From JBGSPL01 sp964511435 (GTDB lineage: Bacteria > Patescibacteriota > CPR2 > UBA1875 > CAIMLA01), in the NCBI GenBank assembly GCA_964511435.1, contig CAZEFH010000006.1:1-50223 (forward strand): a DNA stretch of 50,223 nt, given 5' to 3'. Under the pieces are notes generated by a model, which saw only the letters and a list, made by a program, of their open reading frames with translations, made no database searches and was not told the origin of the DNA. Both the position numbers and the translations under genes were made by a program. This document shows, in pieces, positions 6,247 through 15,998 of the stretch (position 1 is the first letter of the stretch; each line of letters begins with the position of its first letter).

Positions 6247-9144
6247 ATGAAGGTTCTAGATAGACTAAAACGAATGATATCCGGTGCAGCAATCTTTATG
6301 CTGGTCACACCAATGTTGTTCTTGGGCGCTACGCCTGCGTATGCAGCTGATACGGGGTGGCAGAATCCATCTGCCAACACAAATAGCGGCTGGGATAATC
6401 CAAGCTACGCATATGATAGTGGCAACTTTCGTGCGGTCGCAGACAACAACAGTGACGTTGTTGAATACAGAAACTTTGATATTCCAGCCATTGCTACCGT
6501 AGCAACTATCAATGGGATCGAGGTCAGCCTAGAAGGATATACTGGCGGAACCAGACAGGCGGACGTATCACTCTCGTGGAACAATGGAACGAGTTATACT
6601 ACTACAAAGCTCTCTAATCTACCAGGAAACAACTCTTCTGCTGAAGCAGTCACCTATCTAGGGAGTTCTTCTGATAATTGGGGACGAACATGGAGCGCAA
6701 GCGAATTTACAAACTCAAATTTCAGAGTCAAGCTTGACGCTACAAGCGGTGGCGGCTCAAACCTGAATATTGACCAAGTACGAGTTAAGATATACTACAC
6801 TGTCGTCTACACTACTCCCGTAATTACAATTAACCCCTATAACTCTTCACCAACTAACCAAAACATTACCGTTACGGCCTCAACAGACGTTGGCACTCTT
6901 AACACAACTACTCACACCTTTACGGCCAATGGCTCGTTCGATTTCGTTGCAACAAACGGCGATAAGACAACTACTAGTACCGTTACAATCACCAATATTG
7001 ACAAGGCAGCACCAACTGCAAGCGTATCCTATTCACCCAGCACTTGGACAAACGGAAACGTGGTTGCCACTATCACCCCGAGCGAACCAGTTACTATCAC
7101 GAATAATGGAGGCTCTGCTAGCCGAACATTTACAACTAACAGTAGCTACACCTTTAACTTTGTCGATACAGCAGGAAATACAGGTTCAAAGACAGCCACT
7201 GTTAGCAATATTGACAAGACGGGACCAACATCAAATGTTTCTAGCCTTCCCGACTACAGCAACAATTACCTACTTTCAATACCTTACAGTAAATCAGACT
7301 CTGGTAGTGGAGTAGCTGCTGTCGCCCTCTGGTATAAGAAGGGCTCTGGTAGCTGGACGAATTATGGTAGTTTTACAAGCTCACCTATCAGCTTTGACAG
7401 TAATAGCACAGGTGGTAACGGGTACTACGAATTTTACGTCGTCGCTACAGATAACGCTGGTAACTCCGAAACTCAATCATACAACTGGTGGACTGGTTAT
7501 AGTGAAGAAAGCATCTACGTTGATAATGTTTTCCCGATTGTCAGCACAGTCACCGTTTCTCCTGATTACAACCCTTACGTTGATGGCCATGACTTTGATA
7601 TCCGAGCAAGTGTAAGTGATGGTGGGTCAGGGATAAATTGGTGGAGCTGCGAATATACCAAGGACGGTGGCTCTCACTGGTACGATGCCGACTATGACTT
7701 CTCACATAATCGCTGCTACAAAAACAACCTTACCGCAAACGATGGTCAGGTGGTAAATCTTAACTTCCGTGTTTCAGATTGGGCAGGCAACCGAAGTACT
7801 GGTGTAACCATCACTCGTACTGCCGATAAAGCGAATCCTCAAATATCTGGGATTGAAATGGACCCAGATTACTATAACTACTCTTCAGCAAACCCTGACA
7901 TGAAAATACTCGCTAGTGACTCTGTGTCTGATATAGCCTCATGCCACTACCGTTACCAAGCCGTTGCTGGACCAGATACTAGCTGGACCGGTTGGGCTCT
8001 AGGAGAGATAGATGGCGAAGGAGATTGTCACGCACTACCTACTGGCCTATCTGACAACGGGTATTTCTTTGAATTTTATGTTACTGATAGTGTTGGTCAT
8101 AGTAGCAATACCTTCGAAAAGCTGATTGTTGTTGACGGAACAAATCCACTTGACCCAGGATCACCTGCTACAACTTCTCCAACCAAGGAGTCTAGCCAGG
8201 ATTGGTCATGGACCGAAGCGACTGATAACGGATCCGGAGTAAAGGGCTACTGGTTTAAAGTTGAAGACGAGACACCTGTATTCACCTCCACTCCAACAAT
8301 TACTACAAATCTCACTGAAGGTATCTGGATGGTCACAGTTCAAGCAGAAGATAACGTAGGGAACCTAAGCGGAACCACCTATGGTAGCGTTGTCGTAGAC
8401 CAGACTCCACCAGTTATAACCTACCCCGATGACATCACTATAGAAGGCAACACTATTGGTGGAGCCAACGTCGAGTTTCTTGTTACTGCAAATGATAACT
8501 TCAGTGGAGACGTTCCAGTAAGTTGTTCGTACAATAGCGGTGATTTATTCCCAGTTGGAGAAACAGTAGTTAACTGCTCAACAGTCGACGAGGTCGGCAA
8601 CAACGCTAATGCTAGCTTTAAGGTTACTGTAACGGACACCAAAGCACCTGTTATCAGCCTTAACGGCGCAACACCCGTATCAATTACTGTCGGTGGATCA
8701 TATACCGAACTAGGAGCAATCGCTACTGATATCGTTGATGGTGTCTTTGCCGCAACCGCAAGTGGCACTGTAAATACTACAACAATTGGAAGCTATACAA
8801 TCAGTTACAATGCAACTGATGCAGTTGGTAATGCTGCTACGACTGTAGTAAGAACTGTAAATGTAGTCGCTGCCCCAGCGGTTCTAACCCCACTCGCACA
8901 GGCCACTGGAGGTGAAGAGGTTGCTGGTGTAACTACCGGTACCAATGAAGAGACTACAGAGAACCAAAATAAGCCAGAAGAAAACCAAGTCAAAGGCAGT
9001 GAAGACGAAAGTCCTACTTGGCTAAATACTATCGTATTTGGCATGGCACGCTGGGTCTGGCTTATGCTTATTCTTGCAGCCATTGTAGGATTTGCCTACT
9101 GGTGGCTAGTCCTCGGCAAACGCCGCAAGAAAGATAAAAAATAA
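6247..9144 (+). CDS. Large secreted/anchored surface protein with Ig-like, HYR and DUF5011 domains
   Basis: A 965-residue cell-surface protein. The N-terminal signal peptide ends TPAYA-AD (about residue 34). A beta-sandwich-like domain follows (to about 190), then several Ig-like repeats that share D-x-A-G-N motifs, an HYR-like domain (NCSTVDEVGNNANASFKVTV), a DUF5011 domain (ITVGGSYTELGAIATDIVDG), an acidic low-complexity linker, and a C-terminal membrane helix (WVWLMLILAAIVGFAYWWLV) with a basic tail RRKKDKK. The fold set suggests adhesion or an envelope stalk; binding partner unknown. The ATG at 6247 is chosen for its AAGGAGG and because the signal peptide starts there; an upstream GTG (6196) is part of the leader stem. 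Confidence 0.85.
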   Translation: MKVLDRLKRMISGAAIFMLVTPMLFLGATPAYAADTGWQNPSANTNSGWDNPSYAYDSGNFRAVADNNSDVVEYRNFDIPAIATVATINGIEVSLEGYTGGTRQADVSLSWNNGTSYTTTKLSNLPGNNSSAEAVTYLGSSSDNWGRTWSASEFTNSNFRVKLDATSGGGSNLNIDQVRVKIYYTVVYTTPVITINPYNSSPTNQNITVTASTDVGTLNTTTHTFTANGSFDFVATNGDKTTTSTVTITNIDKAAPTASVSYSPSTWTNGNVVATITPSEPVTITNNGGSASRTFTTNSSYTFNFVDTAGNTGSKTATVSNIDKTGPTSNVSSLPDYSNNYLLSIPYSKSDSGSGVAAVALWYKKGSGSWTNYGSFTSSPISFDSNSTGGNGYYEFYVVATDNAGNSETQSYNWWTGYSEESIYVDNVFPIVSTVTVSPDYNPYVDGHDFDIRASVSDGGSGINWWSCEYTKDGGSHWYDADYDFSHNRCYKNNLTANDGQVVNLNFRVSDWAGNRSTGVTITRTADKANPQISGIEMDPDYYNYSSANPDMKILASDSVSDIASCHYRYQAVAGPDTSWTGWALGEIDGEGDCHALPTGLSDNGYFFEFYVTDSVGHSSNTFEKLIVVDGTNPLDPGSPATTSPTKESSQDWSWTEATDNGSGVKGYWFKVEDETPVFTSTPTITTNLTEGIWMVTVQAEDNVGNLSGTTYGSVVVDQTPPVITYPDDITIEGNTIGGANVEFLVTANDNFSGDVPVSCSYNSGDLFPVGETVVNCSTVDEVGNNANASFKVTVTDTKAPVISLNGATPVSITVGGSYTELGAIATDIVDGVFAATASGTVNTTTIGSYTISYNATDAVGNAATTVVRTVNVVAAPAVLTPLAQATGGEEVAGVTTGTNEETTENQNKPEENQVKGSEDESPTWLNTIVFGMARWVWLMLILAAIVGFAYWWLVLGKRRKKDKK

Positions 9145-9158
9145 ACTTAACTCTCTTT

Positions 9159-9190
9159 ACCGCTGGGCACCCGCCCAGCGGTTTTATTTT
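9159..9190 (+). terminator. Terminator of the surface protein gene
   Basis: ACCGCTGGGC-ACCC-GCCCAGCGGT followed by TTTATTTTT. Confidence 0.92.
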
Positions 9191-9218
9191 TAGAGAAATG
9201 TTGTATATAATATGCTTA

Positions 9219-10052
9219 ATGGGAGCGGTAAAGAAAACTACAAACAGAAAAGCGGCCAAACCAAAAGTATGTGCCACAAAGAAGACTCGTCACAAGCTGG
9301 CGGCGGTTCTGTCTGCCCTACTTGCAGCTTCGCAACTATTTGTTGGTGGACTTTACATTGACCCATCACACAGCCTCGCGGCTGAAATCCCCGATTCGGA
9401 GAAAATAATCGCTTTAACAAATAACTACCGGGCAAACAACAAGCGAACAGCTCTTCACGAAAGTCCTATTTTAAAACTAGCTGCAAGTGCAAAACTTACT
9501 GATATGCAGAAGAATAATTACTGGGATCATGTTTCGCCAAGTGGTGTGCAGCCTTGGGAATTTATCGAAAAGGCAGGATACAACTACTCTTATGCTGGAG
9601 AAAACCTTGGTAAGGGTTTCAGCAGCGCAGAAGGAGTCGTAAACGCCTGGATTCAATCGCCAAAACATCAGGAAAACTTGATCAGCTCTCACTACACAGA
9701 GATAGGAGTCGCCGTCGGAACTGCACAAATAGAAGGGAGAAATACGACACTTATCGTACAGATGTTTGGCAAGCCGAAAACTACGGGCACAGAAACCAGT
9801 AGTTACAATACGGTCGTCATGGGCGCGACTAACTCTCCCGAGTTTAGTATTACGGGGCCAGTCAGTGCGGCGAAAATACCATATTTTATCATTTGGGGCA
9901 TCCTGTTTATTCTAATAGTCTTTGATGGTATCGAGCTCCGTCGTTGTGGACTCCACACCAGCAAAAAACATATGTTTGAATTCCGTAGCGCGCTACTAAT
10001 CAATTGCTTTGCCTTCGTGCTACTATTTATCAATATGGTTTCACTTGTATAA
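9219..10052 (+). CDS. CAP-domain (SCP/PR1, YkwD-like) membrane protein
   Basis: About 277 residues. A basic N-terminus and a hydrophobic signal/anchor (about residues 28-45) precede an extracytoplasmic CAP domain with the family residues in order: YWDHVSPSG (His), AGENLG (Glu), KHQENL (His) and YTEIGVAVG (Glu). One or two C-terminal hydrophobic segments (PYFIIWGILFILIVF and a last helix) follow, so it is probably membrane-tethered. CAP proteins occur in envelopes with diverse or unknown activity. The ATG at 9219 lies exactly 7 nt after TATAAT (9206-9211), a leaderless arrangement; an upstream in-frame ATG falls before that promoter. It follows the surface protein gene but has its own promoter. 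Confidence 0.85.
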   Translation: MGAVKKTTNRKAAKPKVCATKKTRHKLAAVLSALLAASQLFVGGLYIDPSHSLAAEIPDSEKIIALTNNYRANNKRTALHESPILKLAASAKLTDMQKNNYWDHVSPSGVQPWEFIEKAGYNYSYAGENLGKGFSSAEGVVNAWIQSPKHQENLISSHYTEIGVAVGTAQIEGRNTTLIVQMFGKPKTTGTETSSYNTVVMGATNSPEFSITGPVSAAKIPYFIIWGILFILIVFDGIELRRCGLHTSKKHMFEFRSALLINCFAFVLLFINMVSLV

Positions 10053-10086
10053 ACAGTTACCAATCATAAATATAATCATCAATATC

Positions 10087-10112
10087 AAAAAGAGACCAAT
10101 TGGTCTCTTTTT
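10087..10112. terminator. Bidirectional terminator
   Basis: Perfect palindrome AAAAAGAGACCAA / TTGGTCTCTTTTT between the convergent CAP and metallo-hydrolase genes. Confidence 0.9.
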
Positions 10113-10144
10113 CTAGATTTCGAGCTCTAAATTATATTCAAATA

Positions 10145-10780
10145 CTAGTACTTGAGTGCCACAACCGTAAGCTCTTCTGGCAAATCTTTTACTGTCAGCT
10201 TCAGCTTATCCTGAGGTTCCGGTTTTACACCCATTTCATGATAAAAAAGTTCGACTGAATCAAAGGTATGGTTCTTGGTCACTGTACCATAATGCATCGG
10301 CAACACAATTTTTGGTTCTATTTGACTAATAACCTTAACCGCCATCTTGGCATCAAGCTGAACGTGACCACCAACAGGAATCATTAGTACATCTACTCCA
10401 TCAAGACAATCTAATTGATTGCTAGTAAGTTCAGTTGCTAGGTCGCCAAGGTGTGCAATTTTAATTCCATCAACATCAAAGGCAAACATGGTTACCTTGC
10501 CACGTTCAGCGCCTTCTTCGTCGTCATGGTAAGCTTCAACACCGACAAATTCAGACTCTTTGACCTCGTACTCACCTGGTGAGTCTAGAACAAGATAATC
10601 ATCGTTTTTCATTACCGACAAGTTATTGTGGTCTGAGTGCTGGTGACTAACAGTCACAACATCAGCATCCTGCTTTCCAAGCTTCATTCCCACAACCGTC
10701 GGATCATATGGATCGCAAAGCACACTGATTTTCTTACCGCTGACCTTGAAACAACTGTGTCCGAGATAACTAATTTCCAT
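10145..10780 (-). CDS. MBL-fold metal-dependent hydrolase (UlaG/UPF0173-like)
   Basis: Metallo-beta-lactamase fold hydrolase of 211 residues. VSHQHSDHNN gives HxHxDH at residues 46-51; later GDLA and LPMHYGT supply further metal ligands. The N-terminal MEISYLGHSCFKV strand is typical of the L-ascorbate lactonase-like subgroup, but the substrate is not predictable. It is the last gene of a three-gene operon and overlaps the AI-2E transporter gene by 11 nt. Confidence 0.85.
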   Translation of the reverse strand: MEISYLGHSCFKVSGKKISVLCDPYDPTVVGMKLGKQDADVVTVSHQHSDHNNLSVMKNDDYLVLDSPGEYEVKESEFVGVEAYHDDEEGAERGKVTMFAFDVDGIKIAHLGDLATELTSNQLDCLDGVDVLMIPVGGHVQLDAKMAVKVISQIEPKIVLPMHYGTVTKNHTFDSVELFYHEMGVKPEPQDKLKLTVKDLPEELTVVALKY

Positions 10781-11807
10781 TCGCTTCCGCCTCCGTTTCT
10801 TTAATCTTTACAAACTCTTCCAGCAAGATCCCGATTGCAGATGCTACTGGCACAGATATAAGTATACCAATAACTCCTAGTAGTTGACCACCCACAAGTA
10901 TAGCGATAATGACCGCAATAGGGCTAAGACCGACTGATTTTCGCATCACCTGGGGAACAATAATATGATTTTCGAGCTGCTGAACCAGTACATACCAAGC
11001 CGCAACAATCAAGCCCAGTATAGGAGACATAGTTAGCGCCACCACGGTTGCCAAGACTCCAGATACAATAGGTCCGATAATCGGTAAAACTTCAAGTACG
11101 CCAGAAATAATCGCCAGCGTCAGGGCATAGTCAACTCGGAGCACGGAAAGCCCGATCAAATTTACAGCAAAAATGATTAGCCCAAGAAATACCTGGCCGC
11201 GCAACCAATAGCTCATCTTTCTGGAAATCTTACGGTAGATGGAAACAACTCGTTTCTGGTATTGTTTTGGCACGTACTGAGTAATAATTTTGTCGAGGCC
11301 ATTCCTGGAAAGTAGGAAGTAGAAACTAAGAACAAATACTAAGACTACTTCCAAAAGGCCACTGAAAATATTTTTTGCCCCGGAAATGGCACCAGAAAAA
11401 TCTAAACCAGTAAAAGAGCCCGAGAACTTCTCCAGCAAACTCAGCATATTTGCCCTTACTGGCTGGCTAAAGTTACCAAAATATGTCGAGATTGTATCAA
11501 CATAGGCCATCCTTCCCTGATACAGGGCACTAATCTGGTCAACAAATGGTGGTAATATCAAACGGAAGAAAAGCGCCAGTCCACCTACTATAATCAGATA
11601 AATGACGGATATGCTTAAGATACGCGGAATTTTACGTTTCTCTAGGTAATCTATCAGCGGCGCGACAGCTGTTGCTAGGATAAATGCAAACAGTAGCGCT
11701 AAGATAATATTTTGTAGATTTACAAATAGCCAAAGTGAAAGGATGATCCCCAGAACCCAGAAGATGGAGGTGAACGAAAACTCGACTGTTACTTTACTAT
11801 CGTCCAT
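10770..11807 (-). CDS. AI-2E family transporter (PerM/YdiK-like)
   Basis: 345-residue polytopic membrane protein with about eight hydrophobic segments. It shows the PerM family pattern: an N-terminal helix pair, a soluble loop (residues about 90-150), and a C-terminal block with LPIIGPIVSGV, ENHIIVPQVM and VGLSPIAVIIAILVGGQLLG. Members export autoinducer-2 or act as ion antiporters, so the substrate is open. The start is 3 nt beyond the stop of the regulator gene, in the same operon as the metallo-hydrolase. Confidence 0.9.
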   Translation of the reverse strand: MDDSKVTVEFSFTSIFWVLGIILSLWLFVNLQNIILALLFAFILATAVAPLIDYLEKRKIPRILSISVIYLIIVGGLALFFRLILPPFVDQISALYQGRMAYVDTISTYFGNFSQPVRANMLSLLEKFSGSFTGLDFSGAISGAKNIFSGLLEVVLVFVLSFYFLLSRNGLDKIITQYVPKQYQKRVVSIYRKISRKMSYWLRGQVFLGLIIFAVNLIGLSVLRVDYALTLAIISGVLEVLPIIGPIVSGVLATVVALTMSPILGLIVAAWYVLVQQLENHIIVPQVMRKSVGLSPIAVIIAILVGGQLLGVIGILISVPVASAIGILLEEFVKIKETEAEANGN

Positions 11808-11809
11808 CT

Positions 11810-12391
11810 TTATTCCTCCTCGCCGACTGGCTTAAGATAGTCGAGAATTACTTTCTTTGGCTTTGCCATAATCTCAGTGAGGAAACGATCGAATAACATC
11901 GACCGATCCTCAAACTCAGCCTCACTCATGATACAGTAGTTGGTTTCCCGACCAATCTCCTTCTCTAGGTCAGAAAGAGCTGGCTTCATCTTGCGCTTAT
12001 CTATCTCACCAACAATGAAAAGGTCTACCTGGCTCGCATTGTCTCCCACAAAACCACCCATCAGAGCAACGTACTGAACATCACCGGCGCGACGAAGAGC
12101 ACTTGCAAGCTTATCATCGGCACCGAGACCCTTCTCGGCCTTTTCAAACATTTTCCTAAGCTCAGGGTATGCCTCGTATTTTGGGTTTGCTTCGTAATAG
12201 ATCTTGCCTCTTTTCTCATGAGACTTTACAATCCCTAGCGACTTCAAGTTCAAAAGCTCACGACGAACAGAGTTGATCTGTTCTTCGACTCGGCGAGTTA
12301 TCTCACGAACATAGAAAGCCTGACCAGGGCTAGTCAAAAACAGACCGAGTAACTTAACACGAGTTTTAGATCCAAAGAGGGTTTCGTACAT
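11810..12391 (-). CDS. Winged-helix regulator with MNT-like C-terminal domain
   Basis: A 193-residue protein. Residues 1-75 form a winged helix (SKTRVKLLGLFLTSPGQAFYVREITRRV, then a recognition region and the wing KRGKIYYEANP). The C-terminal half (VQYVALMGGFVG, VDLFIVGEI, EKEIGRETNY) resembles a minimal nucleotidyltransferase fold in which the catalytic GS signature is replaced by GGFVG, so it is probably inactive and used for sensing. It has GGAG 7 nt before the ATG and is the first gene of an operon with the AI-2E transporter and the metallo-hydrolase, which it may control. Confidence 0.75.
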   Translation of the reverse strand: MYETLFGSKTRVKLLGLFLTSPGQAFYVREITRRVEEQINSVRRELLNLKSLGIVKSHEKRGKIYYEANPKYEAYPELRKMFEKAEKGLGADDKLASALRRAGDVQYVALMGGFVGDNASQVDLFIVGEIDKRKMKPALSDLEKEIGRETNYCIMSEAEFEDRSMLFDRFLTEIMAKPKKVILDYLKPVGEEE

Positions 12392-12520
12392 AGTAATCTC
12401 CTATGATTAGTGCGCCCTGCCCTCCTGCAAAATGAGCGCTTTTTACGTTACTCGCATTATAATTTTTTTATGCAGTTTTGTCTAGTACTTTGTGCTTATA
12501 TTGTATAAATTATTTGAACT

Positions 12521-13834
12521 TTATTTCATCAGGTCGTAGACAGCTGACTTAAACTTATTACCTCGATCTTTATAATTTTCAAAAAGCCCAAACGAAGCAC
12601 AGGCCGGTGAAAGGAGTACTATATCTCCAGGCTTTGCTACTTTTTGCGCAGCCATAACAATATCAGACATTTTTTCTAAATTAAGAATAATAGGAGCCTT
12701 TAGAACGGGGCTAATCTTTGACTCGATTTCATTTGCTGTATCTCCGATAAGAATCAATGCCCGTAGAGCTGTCGCACCAATCACCTTGCCTAGCTCAGTA
12801 TAATCAGAATTCTTACTACTTCCACCGGCAATCAAGACAATCGGCTCACTGAATGAGCTTAGGGCCGCTATAGCCGTCTCAGGCACAGTTGAAAATGAGT
12901 CATTATAATATTTAACGCCATCAATTTCAGCCACAAACTCCAAGCGATGCTCCAGTCCAGTAAACTCTTTGATAGTTTTCTTTATAACGTCTAAAGAAAC
13001 ACCGACGACAGTTGCCGCAAGAGAAGCAGCGGTAATATTTTCAAGATTATGACGTCCCCGGAGCTGCATCTCTGAGGCGTGCCCTATCAACGCCTGCTTC
13101 CCCTCAAGGTTTAGAATTAATTCGTCTCTCTTGTTTACATAGCAGCCTTCTACCGAGTGATTACGACTAAAGTACAGCTTCCTTCCTTTAGTTAACTGCG
13201 ACATTTCACCAGGCACATCGTAGTCTCCATTGATAATTGCAGTATCACTCTCGGTTTGAAAACGAAGAATGTTTGCCTTTGCTTCTCGATATTCCTTGGT
13301 GTCTTTATGGTAGTCCAGGTGCTCGGAGGTAGTATTCAGAAGGACAGCTATCTGAGGACTTCTAGTGATGCCTTGAAGCTGAAAGGACGATAGCTCCAGA
13401 ACAACTATGTCATTTGCAGTCAATTGATCTAAGAATGTAAGAGCCGGTGTTCCAATATTACCACCCAGAAAGACTCTTCGTCCTGCATTCTTCAGTATTT
13501 GATAGACCAAAGTTGAGGTAGTCCCCTTCCCCTTAGTACCAGTAACTCCTATTACCGTACAGGGACAGCTCTCTAAAAACTCTTCTGTCTGGCTCGTAAG
13601 GGTGACACCGGATCTTACGGCTTCTACCAACTCAGGTGTTAGGGGCGAGATGCCAGGAGAACGGAAAATCACTTCAAAGCTTCTGATATTTGATAAGTAG
13701 TCATCTCCATCAGCCTTGTCAATAACGGTTGCTGCAAGACCGTGATCCTTCAAGCACTGAAGGGTCGCTTTCCCCTCCACCCCATAGCCAAGAATCGCAA
13801 TCTTCTTCCCTTTATACTTTTCGAATATCGACAT
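12521..13834 (-). CDS. murD: UDP-N-acetylmuramoylalanine--D-glutamate ligase
   Basis: Cytosolic Mur ligase that adds D-Glu to UDP-MurNAc-L-Ala using ATP. The N-terminal Rossmann-like domain has AILGYGVEG, the ATP loop GTKGKGTT is at residues 99-106, the central domain has NTTSEHLDYHKD, and the C-terminal domain ends SPACASFGLFENYKDRGNKF, the family signature. 437 residues, normal length. The start overlaps murI by 23 nt, coupling D-Glu supply (MurI) to its use (MurD). Last gene of the DUF3048-NRAMP-murI-murD cluster. Confidence 0.96.
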   Translation of the reverse strand: MSIFEKYKGKKIAILGYGVEGKATLQCLKDHGLAATVIDKADGDDYLSNIRSFEVIFRSPGISPLTPELVEAVRSGVTLTSQTEEFLESCPCTVIGVTGTKGKGTTSTLVYQILKNAGRRVFLGGNIGTPALTFLDQLTANDIVVLELSSFQLQGITRSPQIAVLLNTTSEHLDYHKDTKEYREAKANILRFQTESDTAIINGDYDVPGEMSQLTKGRKLYFSRNHSVEGCYVNKRDELILNLEGKQALIGHASEMQLRGRHNLENITAASLAATVVGVSLDVIKKTIKEFTGLEHRLEFVAEIDGVKYYNDSFSTVPETAIAALSSFSEPIVLIAGGSSKNSDYTELGKVIGATALRALILIGDTANEIESKISPVLKAPIILNLEKMSDIVMAAQKVAKPGDIVLLSPACASFGLFENYKDRGNKFKSAVYDLMK

Positions 13835-14552
13835 CCACCTCTCCTATCGCATTTATTACAAACTCCCGAAACTGGCCTTCGTCTCCAGAAACTAAGAAAA
13901 TATCCTTTCCTATCTCAATTGTATCACCTACCACTAGCCTCGCTTGTTCCGCAACATATAGGGCCGGCTCAACAAAGGCGACTTCTGGGTACATTGCCTT
14001 GAAGCGGTCTTTTACAAAATAAAAATGAGTGCATCCAAGGACGACTGTATCCACCCCCTCTGTTAAAAGGGGTTCTATCGCACTTTTCAGATCATCTTCC
14101 GTCACTGCTACAAGATCTGTTTCAATTTTTGAAATCAGATGTGCATCATGATTACGATATATCGTGACATCATCTACTAGATTCTCACCCCTATGAGAAA
14201 TAACAGTTTTCTTGGTCGCAAGCAACCCAATCTTTTTATTCTGCGTGATTTTTTCAGCGAGCTTTACCGCCGGCTCAACGCCAACAAATTTAAGCCTAGG
14301 GAAGTCTGTACGAAGTTTATCAATTACTGACACAGTCGCACTATTACATGCCACAACAATCACTTTGCAACCAAAGTCTACCAGCTTCATGGTTGCAGCC
14401 CTAGTAAACTTCTCCAGCTCTTCTTGGCTCTTTTCGCCATAAGGGAAGTTTGCACTATCTGCAAGATAGCAGATACCAGCATTCGGTAACAGCTTCTTGA
14501 GTTCTAGATAAACTGAGAGTCCTCCAATACCAGAATCGAAGATGCCAATCAT
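13812..14552 (-). CDS. murI: Glutamate racemase
   Basis: Makes D-glutamate for peptidoglycan. FDSGIGGLSV (Asp at about 6), VVACNSATV with the first catalytic Cys (about 69) and VVLGCTHF with the second Cys (about 174) are all present. 246 residues, slightly short but complete. Its ATG follows the NRAMP stop codon directly (TAAATG) and its end overlaps murD, giving tight coupling. Confidence 0.95.
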   Translation of the reverse strand: MIGIFDSGIGGLSVYLELKKLLPNAGICYLADSANFPYGEKSQEELEKFTRAATMKLVDFGCKVIVVACNSATVSVIDKLRTDFPRLKFVGVEPAVKLAEKITQNKKIGLLATKKTVISHRGENLVDDVTIYRNHDAHLISKIETDLVAVTEDDLKSAIEPLLTEGVDTVVLGCTHFYFVKDRFKAMYPEVAFVEPALYVAEQARLVVGDTIEIGKDIFLVSGDEGQFREFVINAIGEVDVDIRKV

Positions 14553-15998
14553 TTACTTTCCTAGTAATGCAAAAATAATAAGAGCGATTGCAGAGACCCC
14601 CATCAGGGCAGTCGCAATATAGCCCCAAAAGTTTACCCAGCCAGGGCTTGTAAATTCGCCCATCACCTTCTTGTCACGTCCAATCTTGAAAATAAAATAC
14701 ATGAGAATTGGTGAAGCTAGGCCATTCACAATCGCCGCATAGTAAAGCGCTTTGATCGGGTTAACTCCGAAAAAATTCATACTCAGACCGACCAGCATTG
14801 AAGCAATAATAACCCCGTAGAATCCTTTGGCCTTTGTAAACTTCTTATTTAGCCCCTCTTTCCAACCAGCAATCTCAGAAACAGCATAGGCAGAAGATCC
14901 GGCAAGCACTGGTACCGACAGGAGTCCGACACCAAAGATACCAATCGTAAAGAGGAATGAAGCGAACTTCCCAGCAAAAGGCTCTAGTGCCCTCGCAGCA
15001 TCAGCCGCCGTTTCGATTGTAATTCCCTTGGAAAAGAATACTGTCGCAGTCACTACTACGATAAAGAGAAAGATAATGTTTGCATATGCCATCCCCGAGA
15101 ATGTATCTAGACGCATTGCTTTGATTTCATTTCTGTATGCAAGCTTGTGATGATCTGACAAAATACCCTTATCTCTTTCTTCCTCTACCTCTTCAGAGGC
15201 TTGCCAGAAAAATAAGTATGGTGAAATTGTTGTCCCCATTACCGCAACTAGTGCTGCGATAAACGTTACGTCAAAAACAACCTTAGGCACAAGCAGACTC
15301 TGACCAACAGCAAGCCAGTCGACTTGGACAAAGAATATTCCTGTTACAACATAGCCAAAAAGAGAAATTGTCAGCCATTTAAGTATCTTGGCATAGCGGT
15401 GGTAAGGGACTGTCACCTCGAGCCAAATCATCAACAGGGTAAGTACGACTGCGCCAGTATAGAACTCAACCGCGGGCACTAGCAGCTGAAAAGACGCTAC
15501 CATTGCGCCGATATCGGCGCCAATATTGATCGTATTGGCGATAACGAGAAGAGCAATCAGTACATATAATACCTTCTTACTGTAGTGTTTTTGCATTACA
15601 CCCGAAAGTCCTTTACCAGTGACTATTCCGATACGGGCGACCGTTTCCTGCACAGCCGTATTCATTGGAAGCAGATAAAGCGAAAGCCAGGTCAAGCCAA
15701 GACCGTATGTAGCCCCGACAGTAGAATAAGTCCCGATTCCAGAAGGATCGTCATCCGAAGCCCCAGTTATAATCCCTGGGCCAAGTGTCTTGAGAAAAGA
15801 GTCATGATGCTTCAATCGCTCTGACCTCGAGAGTTCTGTATAGCGCTTGATTTCAGTAGATGGGATCAGCAGCTTACCGCCATCAAGTATCGGGTTTATG
15901 ATATCTTTTCGAATCAAAAAGCTAAGCTTACGCACAGGAAGACCGAGTAGTCTCCCAGCTTCTGTCAAGGTATAGTTTTTATTCGTAACTGACATCAT
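14553..15998 (-). CDS. NRAMP-family divalent metal transporter with N-terminal helix-turn-helix
   Basis: 481 residues. Residues 1-60 read as an excisionase/MerR-type DNA-binding helix-turn-helix (TLTEAGRLLGLPVRKLSFLI then KLLIPSTEIKRYTE), followed by an 11-12-helix transporter. The first membrane helix has DDDPSGIGTY where classical Mn/Fe NRAMPs have DPGN, and the sixth helix has GTTISPYLFFWQ in place of the MPH-type motif. These changes match NRAMP-related proteins of the NRMT type, described as Mg2+ transporters, so Mg2+ is a plausible substrate (inference). It overlaps the DUF3048 gene by 20 nt and abuts murI. The HTH fusion is unusual. Confidence 0.85.
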   Translation of the reverse strand: MMSVTNKNYTLTEAGRLLGLPVRKLSFLIRKDIINPILDGGKLLIPSTEIKRYTELSRSERLKHHDSFLKTLGPGIITGASDDDPSGIGTYSTVGATYGLGLTWLSLYLLPMNTAVQETVARIGIVTGKGLSGVMQKHYSKKVLYVLIALLVIANTINIGADIGAMVASFQLLVPAVEFYTGAVVLTLLMIWLEVTVPYHRYAKILKWLTISLFGYVVTGIFFVQVDWLAVGQSLLVPKVVFDVTFIAALVAVMGTTISPYLFFWQASEEVEEERDKGILSDHHKLAYRNEIKAMRLDTFSGMAYANIIFLFIVVVTATVFFSKGITIETAADAARALEPFAGKFASFLFTIGIFGVGLLSVPVLAGSSAYAVSEIAGWKEGLNKKFTKAKGFYGVIIASMLVGLSMNFFGVNPIKALYYAAIVNGLASPILMYFIFKIGRDKKVMGEFTSPGWVNFWGYIATALMGVSAIALIIFALLGK

